Positions 35,732-43,333 of a DNA stretch of 60,981 nt are shown piece by piece. This DNA is from Streptomyces sp. L-9-10. GTDB taxonomy: Bacteria; Actinomycetota; Actinomycetes; Streptomycetales; Streptomycetaceae. The notes under the pieces were generated by a model. It had not been told where the DNA came from. It saw nothing but the letters and a program-made list of their open reading frames with translations, and ran no database searches. Both the position numbers and the translations under genes were made by a program. Numbering within the stretch: the stretch's first letter is position 1; each line of letters starts with the position of its first letter. The stretch spans positions 12,701 to 73,681 of the forward strand of contig NZ_PHRF01000134.1 of the NCBI RefSeq assembly GCF_004151105.1, in the 5' to 3' direction.

Positions 35732-35754
35732 GGGCATGCGCAATGCCCTTGACA
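35732..35754 (+). promoter_or_regulatory. Candidate promoter/operator of the eCIS structural operon
   Basis: In the 288-base gap between divergent genes, GGGCAT (35732-35737) and ATGCCC (35743-35748) form an inverted repeat directly abutting TTGACA (35749-35754), a perfect -35 box. The -10 is weak (a TTACCC stretch at the right distance), as expected if an activator is needed. The start of the sheath gene is about 85 bases downstream. Confidence 0.42.
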
Positions 35755-35840
35755 AGGCACTGAAGGACATTTACCCGGTCGCGCAGGGGCGGCGAAGGTT
35801 AAGTCTGGTCCTGATATTGGTACCCCGAGGAGAGCAGAGC

Positions 35841-37469
35841 ATGCCGTCTTACCTGTCGCCGGGCGTGTACGTGGAAGAGGTGGCCAGCGGCTCTCGTCCG
35901 ATCGAGGGGGTCGGTACCTCGGTGGCCGCATTCGTCGGGCTGGCGCCCGGCGGTCCTCTGAACGAGCCGACGCTGGTCACCAACTGGACCCAGTACGTCG
36001 CCTCCTTCGGTGAGTTCACCGACGGCTACTTCCTGGCCCACTCGGTGTACGGCTTCTTCAACAACGGTGGCTCCGCCGCCTACGTGGTCCGTGTGGGCGG
36101 GGCGCCCGGCGGAGTCACGGGCGCGCCGGGCGAGGGCACCGACCCGGTCAACGGACAGCGCGGCCGGTCGGCCGTCGCCGGCGGTGCCGCGGCGCCCGCC
36201 GAACTGACGGCCGGGGAGCCCCAGGCCCTCGGTACGTTCAAGGTGTCGGCCGTCGCGCCCGGCGAGAGCGGCACGCTCAGCGTCGAGGTCACGGACGCCG
36301 AGGGCGAGGGTCCCGCCGAGCGCTTCCGGCTGGTCGTCAAGGACGGCACGAAGCCCGTCGAGACCTTCGATGTCTCGGCGAAGAAGAACGCCCGCAACTA
36401 TGTGGTCACGCAGGTCAAGGAACGCTCCAAGCTGATCTCCGTGCAGGAAGCGGTCGCGGCCTCGCAGCTCGCCCGCCCCGACAACCAGACGGTCGCACTC
36501 CCGGTCCCCGTCGCCACCGCGCAGACCCCCGCGGTGCCGGACGCGGTGGAGGGCGAGTCGGTCGGCATCGCCGAGTACCTGGGCGACTCCTCGGACCGTA
36601 CCGGCTTCGGCGGTCTCGAAGCGGTGGACGAGATCTCGATGGTCGCCGTCCCCGACCTGATGGCCGCCTACCAGCGCGGCGCGATCGACCTGGAGGCCGT
36701 GAAGGCCGTCCAGCTCGGTCTGATCGCCCACTGCGAACTGATGGGCGACCGACTGGCGATCATCGACCCGCCGCCCGGCCTCAACGCCCGTCAGGTCCGG
36801 GTCTGGCGCCAGGAGACGTCCAACTACGACTCCAAGTACGCCGCGCTCTACTACCCGTGGATCAAGGTCTTCGACCCGGCCGGCGGCCAGACCCGGCTGA
36901 TCCCGCCGAGCGGCCACATCGCCGGCATCTGGGCACGCAACGACTCCGAGCGCGGCGTGCACAAGGCTCCCGCCAACGAGGTCGTACGCGGCGCTGTCGA
37001 CCTGGAGATGCAGATCACCCGCGGCGAGCAGGACCTGCTCAACCCGATCGGCGTCAACTGCATCCGCACCTTCCCCGGCCGCGGCATCCGCGTCTGGGGC
37101 GCGCGCACCCTCTCCTCCGACCCGGCCTGGCGCTACCTCAACGTCCGCAGGTACTTCAACTACCTGGAGGAGTCGATCCTCAACGGCACGCAGTGGGTGG
37201 TGTTCGAGCCCAACGACCAGGCGCTATGGGCCCGGATCCGCCGGAACATCTCCGCGTTCCTGGTGACGGAGTGGCGCAGTGGCGCGCTGTTCGGCGCCAC
37301 GCCGGAGGACGCCTACTACGTGAAGTGTGACGCCGAGACCAACCCGATCGAGTCGGTGGACCTGGGACGGGTCGTTTGCCAGATCGGTGTCTCGCCGGTC
37401 AAGCCCGCCGAGTTCGTGATCTTCCGGCTGGCGCAGTTCTCCGGCGGTAGCGGCGAGCTGGAGGAGTAG
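35841..37469 (+). CDS. cis2: Contractile sheath protein
   Basis: 542 residues. The N-terminus MPSYLSPGVYVEEVASGSRP is the hallmark of phage-type sheath proteins, as are FVGLAPGGPLNEPTLVTNW and GYFLAHSVYGFFNNGG. The C-terminal half holds the conserved sheath core: LNARQVRVWRQETSNYDSKY, APANEVVRGAVDLEMQITRG, GVNCIRTFPGRGIRVWGART, RYFNYLEESILNGTQWVVFE and a terminal SVDLGRVVCQIGVSPVKPAE. A variable insertion of about 180 residues separates the two. The sheath contracts to drive the tube. GAGGAG precedes ATG 35841. It is the first gene of the structural operon. Confidence 0.95.
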   Translation: MPSYLSPGVYVEEVASGSRPIEGVGTSVAAFVGLAPGGPLNEPTLVTNWTQYVASFGEFTDGYFLAHSVYGFFNNGGSAAYVVRVGGAPGGVTGAPGEGTDPVNGQRGRSAVAGGAAAPAELTAGEPQALGTFKVSAVAPGESGTLSVEVTDAEGEGPAERFRLVVKDGTKPVETFDVSAKKNARNYVVTQVKERSKLISVQEAVAASQLARPDNQTVALPVPVATAQTPAVPDAVEGESVGIAEYLGDSSDRTGFGGLEAVDEISMVAVPDLMAAYQRGAIDLEAVKAVQLGLIAHCELMGDRLAIIDPPPGLNARQVRVWRQETSNYDSKYAALYYPWIKVFDPAGGQTRLIPPSGHIAGIWARNDSERGVHKAPANEVVRGAVDLEMQITRGEQDLLNPIGVNCIRTFPGRGIRVWGARTLSSDPAWRYLNVRRYFNYLEESILNGTQWVVFEPNDQALWARIRRNISAFLVTEWRSGALFGATPEDAYYVKCDAETNPIESVDLGRVVCQIGVSPVKPAEFVIFRLAQFSGGSGELEE

Positions 37470-37546
37470 ACCGTCACACACCTCCGACCCCCGCTTGACC
37501 GCGCGTACAGCCACAGGTCCCCGCATCAACGGAAGGAACGGCTTTC

Positions 37547-37990
37547 ATGACTCTCTCCCAGGGTGACGCCCTCACTACCCATAACTTCGGCCTCCAGATC
37601 GACGGAGTCATGGTCGAGTACCTCCACGCCGTGGGCGAGGTGGGCATGGAGCAGGACGTCATCGAGTACCAGCAGGTCTCGGCGAACGGCCATCCGATCA
37701 CCAAGAAGATGCCCGGCGTGCAGAAGGCCGGTGAGACCACCGTGACGCGCGGTATGGAGCAGTCCGCCGCCTTCACCGAGTGGATCAACGCCTCGCTGCG
37801 CGGCGACATGGGCTCGGCCCGTAAGAACGCGAGCATCATCTACATGGACTACCAGTACAACCCGGTCAGGCGGCAGCACCTGCGCAACGCCTGGTGCACC
37901 AAGGTGATGGGCGCGGCGGCGACGGCGGGCGAGGCATCCGTGATGACCGAGACCGTCACGATCGTCTACGAAGAGCTGGTCACCGAGTAA
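37547..37990 (+). CDS. cis1: Inner tube protein
   Basis: 147 residues, T4 gp19/Hcp-like. It has NFGLQIDGVMVEYLHAVGEV at the start, QDVIEYQQVSANGHPITKKM in the middle and VMTETVTIVYEELVTE at the end, the usual pattern of eCIS and phage tube subunits. Hexameric rings would stack inside the sheath. GGAAGGA lies about 10 bases before ATG 37547. Its stop TAA overlaps the next ATG (TAATG). It is the shorter, canonical tube; a second tube-like protein is encoded at 42170. Confidence 0.93.
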   Translation: MTLSQGDALTTHNFGLQIDGVMVEYLHAVGEVGMEQDVIEYQQVSANGHPITKKMPGVQKAGETTVTRGMEQSAAFTEWINASLRGDMGSARKNASIIYMDYQYNPVRRQHLRNAWCTKVMGAAATAGEASVMTETVTIVYEELVTE

Positions 37991-38472
37991 TGCGCCGCGG
38001 ACCCGCCAGGCCCGCCACCGACGCCGCTGCCGCCACCTCCGCTCTCGCGGACGTGGCGGCCCCGGCCGTCGCACCGGCGGAAGCACATCCCGTACGGCAG
38101 CAGTTGCGGACCGAGTTCGCGTTCGAGCTGCCGCGCGGGTACGTGGACGACATGGGAACCGTGCATCGCGAGGGCGTGATGCGGCTGGCGACCGCACGGG
38201 ACGAGCTGATCCCGCTGCGGGACATGCGGGTGCAGGAGAACCCCGCGTACCTCTCGGTGGTGCTGCTCGGCCGGGTCATCACCCAGTTGGGCACCGTGGC
38301 ACACATTCACGACGGTGTGGTGGAGAACATGTTCGCCTCCGACCTCGCCTTCCTGCAGGACTTCTACCGTCAGGTCAACGCCGAGGGCCACACCAGGGCC
38401 GGAGTGTCCTGCCCGCACTGCGAGCAGCCGTTCGAGGTCGAACTCGGCGGGAGCCGCCTGGGGGAATCGTGA
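37990..38472 (+). CDS. Tail assembly chaperone-like protein with CxxC motif
   Basis: 160 residues. After an Ala-rich leader of about 35 residues comes FAFELPRGYVDDMGTVHREG, VMRLATARDELIPLRDMRVQ and PAYLSVVLLGRVITQLG, a pattern like the gp41/E-type phage tail assembly chaperones located before the tape measure gene. The C-terminus adds CPHCEQPFEVE, a CxxC motif that could bind zinc with help from a partner. It is coupled to the tube gene before it and the micro-gene after it. The role in tape-measure handling is inferred from position. Confidence 0.7.
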   Translation: MRRGPARPATDAAAATSALADVAAPAVAPAEAHPVRQQLRTEFAFELPRGYVDDMGTVHREGVMRLATARDELIPLRDMRVQENPAYLSVVLLGRVITQLGTVAHIHDGVVENMFASDLAFLQDFYRQVNAEGHTRAGVSCPHCEQPFEVELGGSRLGES

Positions 38473-38627
38473 CGTACGCGACCGACCGGATCCATGAGGA
38501 GATCGCGTACATCGCCTACCACTTCCACTGGAATCTGGACGACATTCTGGACCTCGAACACCGTGAGCGGCGGCGATATGCCGAGCAGATCGCCACGTTG
38601 GTGACGCGTGCGGCAACGGAGCGCTGA
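38469..38627 (+). CDS. DUF6760-type eCIS micro-protein (52 residues)
   Basis: GTG 38469 overlaps the preceding TGA, and its own TGA overlaps the next ATG. The product reads ATDRIHEEIAYIAYHFHWNL then DDILDLEHRERRRYAEQIAT, an aromatic/histidine-rich amphipathic helix followed by a basic helix. Similar 50-60-residue proteins sit at the same place in other actinobacterial eCIS clusters, under the name DUF6760 as I remember it. By analogy with phage G/GT frameshift products and T4-type chaperones, it probably belongs to the tail-chaperone set that coats the tape measure. Confidence 0.75.
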   Translation: MTYATDRIHEEIAYIAYHFHWNLDDILDLEHRERRRYAEQIATLVTRAATER

Positions 38628-41600
38628 TGGGCATATTCGACCGGCTCAAGGGCCGGAGCCACGGCCGGGACCGGGAGCGGAGTGTGGCCGGGGGCGGGGA
38701 CGGTACGGTTCCGGACCCCGCCCCTGAGGCATCCGCCGGTGCGGGCAAGGGTGTTGGTGCCGCTGCTTCCGGTGGGGGACGAGGCTGGGCCTCTCTGCCG
38801 CCGATCCAGCGTGTGACGCTGGCGCCCGCGCGGCAGACCATCGCGTCCCCGGACTTCGGCGGTTCGCTGACCGCCTGGCAGAACCACTCATTCTCCGGGA
38901 CGCTCTCACATGCCGTCCTGGACGGTGCTCCGACCGGTCTCTTCAAGGACTCGCTGTCTCCCGCCGTGGCCCCTGCGGCGGGCGGCCTCGGCGCCGCCAG
39001 GCTCTCCCTGCCGGTCATTGTCGTCGACGACAGTGACGGTGACGGAGGGGGCGGCGACGCGGGCGGCCGGGGCCAGGGGCCTTCGGTCCAGCGTGCCGTG
39101 GGTCCGCGGGTCGCCCCCGTACGGCCCCGGCCGGGGCCGTACGCGCCTGGGGCGCTGACACGGGCCTCCGCCCTGAGCACGGTGCGGCGCAGGGTGCTGC
39201 CCGCGGTGGCGCCGAGCAGGGCGACGACGCCCGCCCCGGCGGCTTCGGGCGCAGCCGCGCGGACATCGGCGACGACGCTCGCGCGGATGTCGACGCCTGC
39301 GTCTTCGTCTTCCGCTGCGTCTTCTCCGGCTCCTGTTCCGGCCCCGACTCCTGCTGTGACTCATGCTGTGACTCCGGCTGCCGCCGTTCGCGTCCAGCGC
39401 TCCGAGGGTGACGAGGACGGCACGCGCGGCGGGTCGGCGCGGATCGAACCGCCGGGGTCCGGCCCCCGGCGGCCCGGCCCGACGCGGGCGCCCAAGGCGG
39501 CGCCGCCGGCGGACCGGACACCCCCCGCCCACACCTCCGCACTTCCCGTACAACGACGTCAGGCGAATGCTCCCGGTCGGGCGGCCGAACCGGCGAGCGC
39601 CACGCCACCCCGGCGCCCGCTGCTCGGGCCTCCGTTGCCGGGACCGGCGGTTCCGCCCGCGTCACCGGCGCCGGACACCTCGCGGACTTCACCGGTGCGG
39701 GGGCGTCGTGGCATCGCAGGGTCCGTCGTGCGGCCGGCCCCGCAAGGGCCCGCAACGCTCGCCGTCCCGCCTCCGGGCGGTTCCGGGGGCGAAGCGGCGT
39801 CGGGGCCGGCGCGTGCGTCCAGCAGTGGCGGTAACGGCGGAACGCCGCCTGTACAGAGGACACCGGCGGCCGGGCCAGGAGCTGTTACGCGCCCGGCCGT
39901 CGCGTCGGGAGCAGGTACGTCGGGCGCCGGTGCGCCCGCACCTCGTCCGGCCGTCCGGCCGAAGCTGGGCGCTCCGCTTCGTGGGCCTGTCGGCGGTCGG
40001 GCGGCGAACCCGCCGGCTTCCCCGGCGGCGCGTCGGCCGACCGGCGCCCCGGCTTCCGGCGGCACACCCCCCGCACAGCGTTCACCGACGCTCGGCGGGC
40101 CTGTGGGCGCCCCGGTGCCACCGTCCGTACGGCCGTCCTCGCGGCCCGCGACGCCTGCCACACCCGTCGTGCCCGCCACTCCTCCCGCACCGGCGCTGCC
40201 CGTACAGCGGCGCGACGCGTCTGACGGTGCGTCGTCGGGTGGGAGTCGGCCGACGGGTGCGGGGGCTGGTTCGGTCTCCGGGGCTGGTTCGGTCTCCGGG
40301 ATTGGTGCCTCGAACTCCTCCCACTCCACCAAGTCGCCCGAGACTTCCCGCTCTTCCGGCTCCGGTACGGCTGCGAGCGGCGCGGTGCCGGGGTCCGGCA
40401 CCGCCGCTGGACAGCCCGTCGTACCGACGCGTGCGGACTCCGCGGTGGTGGCCGATCCCACCGGGAAGACCAGCGGTCCGATCCCGGTGCAGCGGCTCGC
40501 CGCACCGGCAGCCGGTGCCCGTACCGGTGATCTCTCGCTCCCCACGCGTCCGGCGGTGGTTCGCGGCTCCGGTCCCGCAGCCGTCGCCCCGGCGGCCACC
40601 GGTGGCGCGCAGGTGTCCGGTGTTTCCGTTCGACCGCCGGCGGGTTCCGGTGGCGGCGGCGCCAACAGGACCACTCCGTCGGCGAGTTCGACACACCCCG
40701 TGGTCACGGGCGGCCACGGAGCCGCTCGGTCGGCCGCCCAGCCGCTCGTCCAGCGGGCAGCACCGCCCACCTCGCCGGTGGGTTCCACACGGTCGGTGCC
40801 CGTGGTCGGCGCCGGTCCCGCGCCCGGTTCCAAGCCCATTTCTGCGGTGGGGAAGCCGGTGCTGCCCGCCGTGAACGACGGGGCGGGATCCGGCCGTCCG
40901 GACGGCGCGTCGCCCGCGCGGCGGTCGTCCCTCGCCCCGGCCTCGGCACGGCCCCGGCCCTCGGCCCAGGCCCCCGTCCCCGCCTCCGCTTCTCCCTCCG
41001 CCTCTGCCTCGGGCACCACATCCGTGCCGGCCTCCCGCACCCCTGTCGCTCCGACGACCGCCCTGCCGTCCGTGGTGCGGTCGCCCGCTGTGTCCGCGAC
41101 CTCAGCCGTGCCCCTGGCGTCGGCCGACGCGCCTTCGGTGTCGAGGCCGATGCCGACGCGGGTCGCCCCGCTGGTGGGTTCGTCACGGCCGGTCACGGCC
41201 GCCGGGTTCACGCCGTCGCCGACGAGCGACCCGAGGACCGCCCCGAACGCCGTGCGTCCGCACCGCGTCAGGGCCGTCGCCGAGGCAAGTGCGGCCACGG
41301 GCAACGCCGGTGCACCCGCGGTCACGGGCATCGGCACCGCTGGAGCTCCCCGGCTCGCCGTACAGCGTTCCGCATCGTCGTCGACGCCGCCGCCTGCCGC
41401 CCTCCGTCCGCTTTCGCGGACAGCCGCCCACTCCGCCCACCCCGTGGTGGCTCCCGCCACAGCGTCCGCGCCTGTGCAACCCGGCAACGCGGGACACCAG
41501 TTCCATGGTGTGGCCGAGGCATTCCCCGTCGTTCAGCGCTCCGCATCCATGTCCGCGTCGGCGCCGCCCATTCCGGGCGGGATCGCCCGTACCTCGGTGA

Positions 41601-42034
41601 CGGATGCTCCCGCCACCTCCGTGGCCGGACCTGACCGGAGCCCTGTCGTGTCCCTCGTGCCCGCGCGGCCCGCTCCGGCCGCCGCGCTCCCTGTCCAGAG
41701 GTCGTCCGCGAACCTGGACGCGCGGCCCTCTCCGCCCCCACCGCCCCCACCGCCGCCTCCGCCGCCACCCCGGGCACCCGCACCCGCGCCCGTGCGGGTA
41801 TCCGCGCCGAGCCGCGCCCCGTCCGTCGCGGTGCAACGGAGCAGCAGTGGCGGCGGGAGTTCTCCGGAGCGGCCCGTGCCCTCCGTGACCAGTCAGTTCA
41901 AACCGCGTGACTTGGAGGAGGACCAGATGGCCGAGCTGGTCCACCGGCTGATCGGGCCGATGACCCGGTTGTTGCGCACCGAACTACGGCTCGACCGCGA
42001 GCGGATCGGCAAGCTGCGCGACCCACGCCATTGA
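38627..42034 (+). CDS. Giant disordered QR-motif protein in the tape-measure position
   Basis: 1,135 residues, dominated by Pro, Ala, Ser, Thr, Gly and Val. There is a short N-terminal helix (MGIFDRLKGR), a foldable-looking stretch near residues 58-110, then more than 900 residues without predicted structure, a run of 14 prolines, and a conserved-looking C-terminal helix (LEEDQMAELVHRLIGPMTRL followed by LRTELRLDRERIGKLRDP). Thirteen copies of a short motif punctuate it: eleven VQR plus one IQR and one AQR, most in the context (L/P/A)PVQR(S/A/R). Gene order (tube, chaperones, this, LysM adaptor, spike) is where phage tails encode the tape measure. It might instead be a scaffold or cargo carrier. 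The family is often labelled extensin-like. Confidence 0.8.
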   Translation: MGIFDRLKGRSHGRDRERSVAGGGDGTVPDPAPEASAGAGKGVGAAASGGGRGWASLPPIQRVTLAPARQTIASPDFGGSLTAWQNHSFSGTLSHAVLDGAPTGLFKDSLSPAVAPAAGGLGAARLSLPVIVVDDSDGDGGGGDAGGRGQGPSVQRAVGPRVAPVRPRPGPYAPGALTRASALSTVRRRVLPAVAPSRATTPAPAASGAAARTSATTLARMSTPASSSSAASSPAPVPAPTPAVTHAVTPAAAVRVQRSEGDEDGTRGGSARIEPPGSGPRRPGPTRAPKAAPPADRTPPAHTSALPVQRRQANAPGRAAEPASATPPRRPLLGPPLPGPAVPPASPAPDTSRTSPVRGRRGIAGSVVRPAPQGPATLAVPPPGGSGGEAASGPARASSSGGNGGTPPVQRTPAAGPGAVTRPAVASGAGTSGAGAPAPRPAVRPKLGAPLRGPVGGRAANPPASPAARRPTGAPASGGTPPAQRSPTLGGPVGAPVPPSVRPSSRPATPATPVVPATPPAPALPVQRRDASDGASSGGSRPTGAGAGSVSGAGSVSGIGASNSSHSTKSPETSRSSGSGTAASGAVPGSGTAAGQPVVPTRADSAVVADPTGKTSGPIPVQRLAAPAAGARTGDLSLPTRPAVVRGSGPAAVAPAATGGAQVSGVSVRPPAGSGGGGANRTTPSASSTHPVVTGGHGAARSAAQPLVQRAAPPTSPVGSTRSVPVVGAGPAPGSKPISAVGKPVLPAVNDGAGSGRPDGASPARRSSLAPASARPRPSAQAPVPASASPSASASGTTSVPASRTPVAPTTALPSVVRSPAVSATSAVPLASADAPSVSRPMPTRVAPLVGSSRPVTAAGFTPSPTSDPRTAPNAVRPHRVRAVAEASAATGNAGAPAVTGIGTAGAPRLAVQRSASSSTPPPAALRPLSRTAAHSAHPVVAPATASAPVQPGNAGHQFHGVAEAFPVVQRSASMSASAPPIPGGIARTSVTDAPATSVAGPDRSPVVSLVPARPAPAAALPVQRSSANLDARPSPPPPPPPPPPPPPRAPAPAPVRVSAPSRAPSVAVQRSSSGGGSSPERPVPSVTSQFKPRDLEEDQMAELVHRLIGPMTRLLRTELRLDRERIGKLRDPRH

Positions 42035-42169
42035 CCGGCCCCGCGGGAGCCGAGCCGAGGCACACGATCCGGCCCGTGAACCGTGCACCCGTAAGCCCAC
42101 GACCTCCGCAAGACCGACCCCGCCGGACCCCGACCCCACGCATGTGGAACCGCAGGAAGGCCCCACCCG

Positions 42170-42607
42170 ATGCCCACGGAACTCGACGCAGGCTCCACCA
42201 TCTTCTTCAACCTCACGATCGACGGTGAGAGCCTGGGCAACTTCAACGGTTGCGAAGGGCTCTCCTCCCAGGTCGAGATCGAGCAGCGGCAGGAGGGCGG
42301 CAACAACGGATTCGTCTGGCAGCTGCCGTCCCGTGTCACCTTCTCCAACATCACGCTGACCCGCCCCCTCACCGAGGAAACCGCGAAGGTCGCGGAGTGG
42401 ATCTCCTCCGTCACCACGGGCGTGACCCGGCCCACCGGGCAGATCGCGGCGCTGCGCGCCGACGGTTCGATGGTCGCCCAGTGGGGGCTGATCGACGTAC
42501 TCCCGGTGAGCTGGCGCGGTCCTTCCTTCGATCCGGCGAGCCCCGCCGTGGCCACCGAGGTCCTGGAGATCGCGCATCACGGGTTCACGGACGCGGGGGA
42601 GGCGTAG
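42170..42607 (+). CDS. Second tube-like / tube initiator protein (Afp5-like)
   Basis: 145 residues with the gp19-like fold: FFNLTIDGESLGNFNGCEGL, SQVEIEQRQEGGNNGFVWQL, VTFSNITLTRPLTEETAKVA and VLEIAHHGFTDAGEA. In eCIS such a tube paralogue forms the first ring, joining the spike hub to the main tube. AGGAAGG lies before ATG 42170. The 135 bases before it contain no gene and could hold a local promoter. It is separated from the next gene by only 3 bases. Confidence 0.88.
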   Translation: MPTELDAGSTIFFNLTIDGESLGNFNGCEGLSSQVEIEQRQEGGNNGFVWQLPSRVTFSNITLTRPLTEETAKVAEWISSVTTGVTRPTGQIAALRADGSMVAQWGLIDVLPVSWRGPSFDPASPAVATEVLEIAHHGFTDAGEA

Positions 42608-42610
42608 CCG

Positions 42611-43333
42611 ATGAACCTCTCCAGCTTCGGCATCGGCGACAGCCTGGTACGGGCGACGCTCGCCATCCATCAGCCGCCGATCGGCAGCAGCACCCGTCCG
42701 GGCGCACTGATGAAGACGTTCAATTTCGACTTCAACCCGTCCCAGTTGTCGCTGACCCGCAGGGCCCAGTGGAAGACCACGCCCACCGCCGCGGTGCGGG
42801 ACGGCGCGGTACCGGAGTTCATGGGTCCCGAGCCTCGGGAGATGACGGTGGAGATCTTCCTCGACCGTTCCGACAACCCGGACAGCAGCGATGTGCGCAA
42901 GAAGGTCGAAGCGCTGTTCTCCTGCTGCGAGACGACCAGCGCCAGCATCGCGGCCAAACAGCCGTCGACGCCGTGGGTGATCTTCGAGTGGGGCGCCTTC
43001 TCCACCGCCCGCTTCAACGCCTACGTCAGCTCCGTGGAAGCCCAGTACACCCTCTTCAACACCAATGGGATGCCGATCCGCGCCGCCTGCCAGGTGAATC
43101 TGCACGAGATCCCGAGCAGCACTCCCGGTCAGAACCCCACCTCCGGCGCGCTCACCACCCGCCGGGTGCACCGGGTCGTGGCGGGCGACTCGCTCCAGCT
43201 CCTCGCCTGGCGCGAGTACGGGGACGCCACCGAGTGGCGCACGATCGCCGAGGCCAACGACATCGACGACCCGAAGGTGCTGACACCCGGTGTCGAACTG
43301 ATGCTTCCCGCCGCTGAAGAGGTCGGCGCCTGA
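42611..43333 (+). CDS. LysM-containing baseplate hub adaptor (Afp7-like)
   Basis: 240 residues. The N-terminal 170 residues show the contractile-injection-system adaptor pattern (LMKTFNFDFNPSQLSLTRRA, TVEIFLDRSDNPDSSDVRKK, STPWVIFEWGAFSTARFNAY and SVEAQYTLFNTNGMPIRAAC). The C-terminus is a single LysM (HRVVAGDSLQLLAWREYGDA, then WRTIAEANDIDDPKVLTPG). It would join the tube to the VgrG-like spike. The stop overlaps the spike ATG (TGATG). Confidence 0.9.
   Translation: MNLSSFGIGDSLVRATLAIHQPPIGSSTRPGALMKTFNFDFNPSQLSLTRRAQWKTTPTAAVRDGAVPEFMGPEPREMTVEIFLDRSDNPDSSDVRKKVEALFSCCETTSASIAAKQPSTPWVIFEWGAFSTARFNAYVSSVEAQYTLFNTNGMPIRAACQVNLHEIPSSTPGQNPTSGALTTRRVHRVVAGDSLQLLAWREYGDATEWRTIAEANDIDDPKVLTPGVELMLPAAEEVGA

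Noticed and set aside
39408..40874. Very long open frames on both strands overlapping the giant disordered protein gene (also 39559-41487 on the minus strand)
   Set aside because: They are shadows produced by GC-rich, stop-poor low-complexity DNA. The plus-strand frame from 38627 has start coupling, a termination context and a conserved-looking C-terminus; the others do not.
38627..42034. Interpretation of the giant protein as a secreted plant-extensin-like or PE/PPE-type surface protein
   Set aside because: It has no signal peptide or membrane segment and is translationally coupled inside the injection-system operon.
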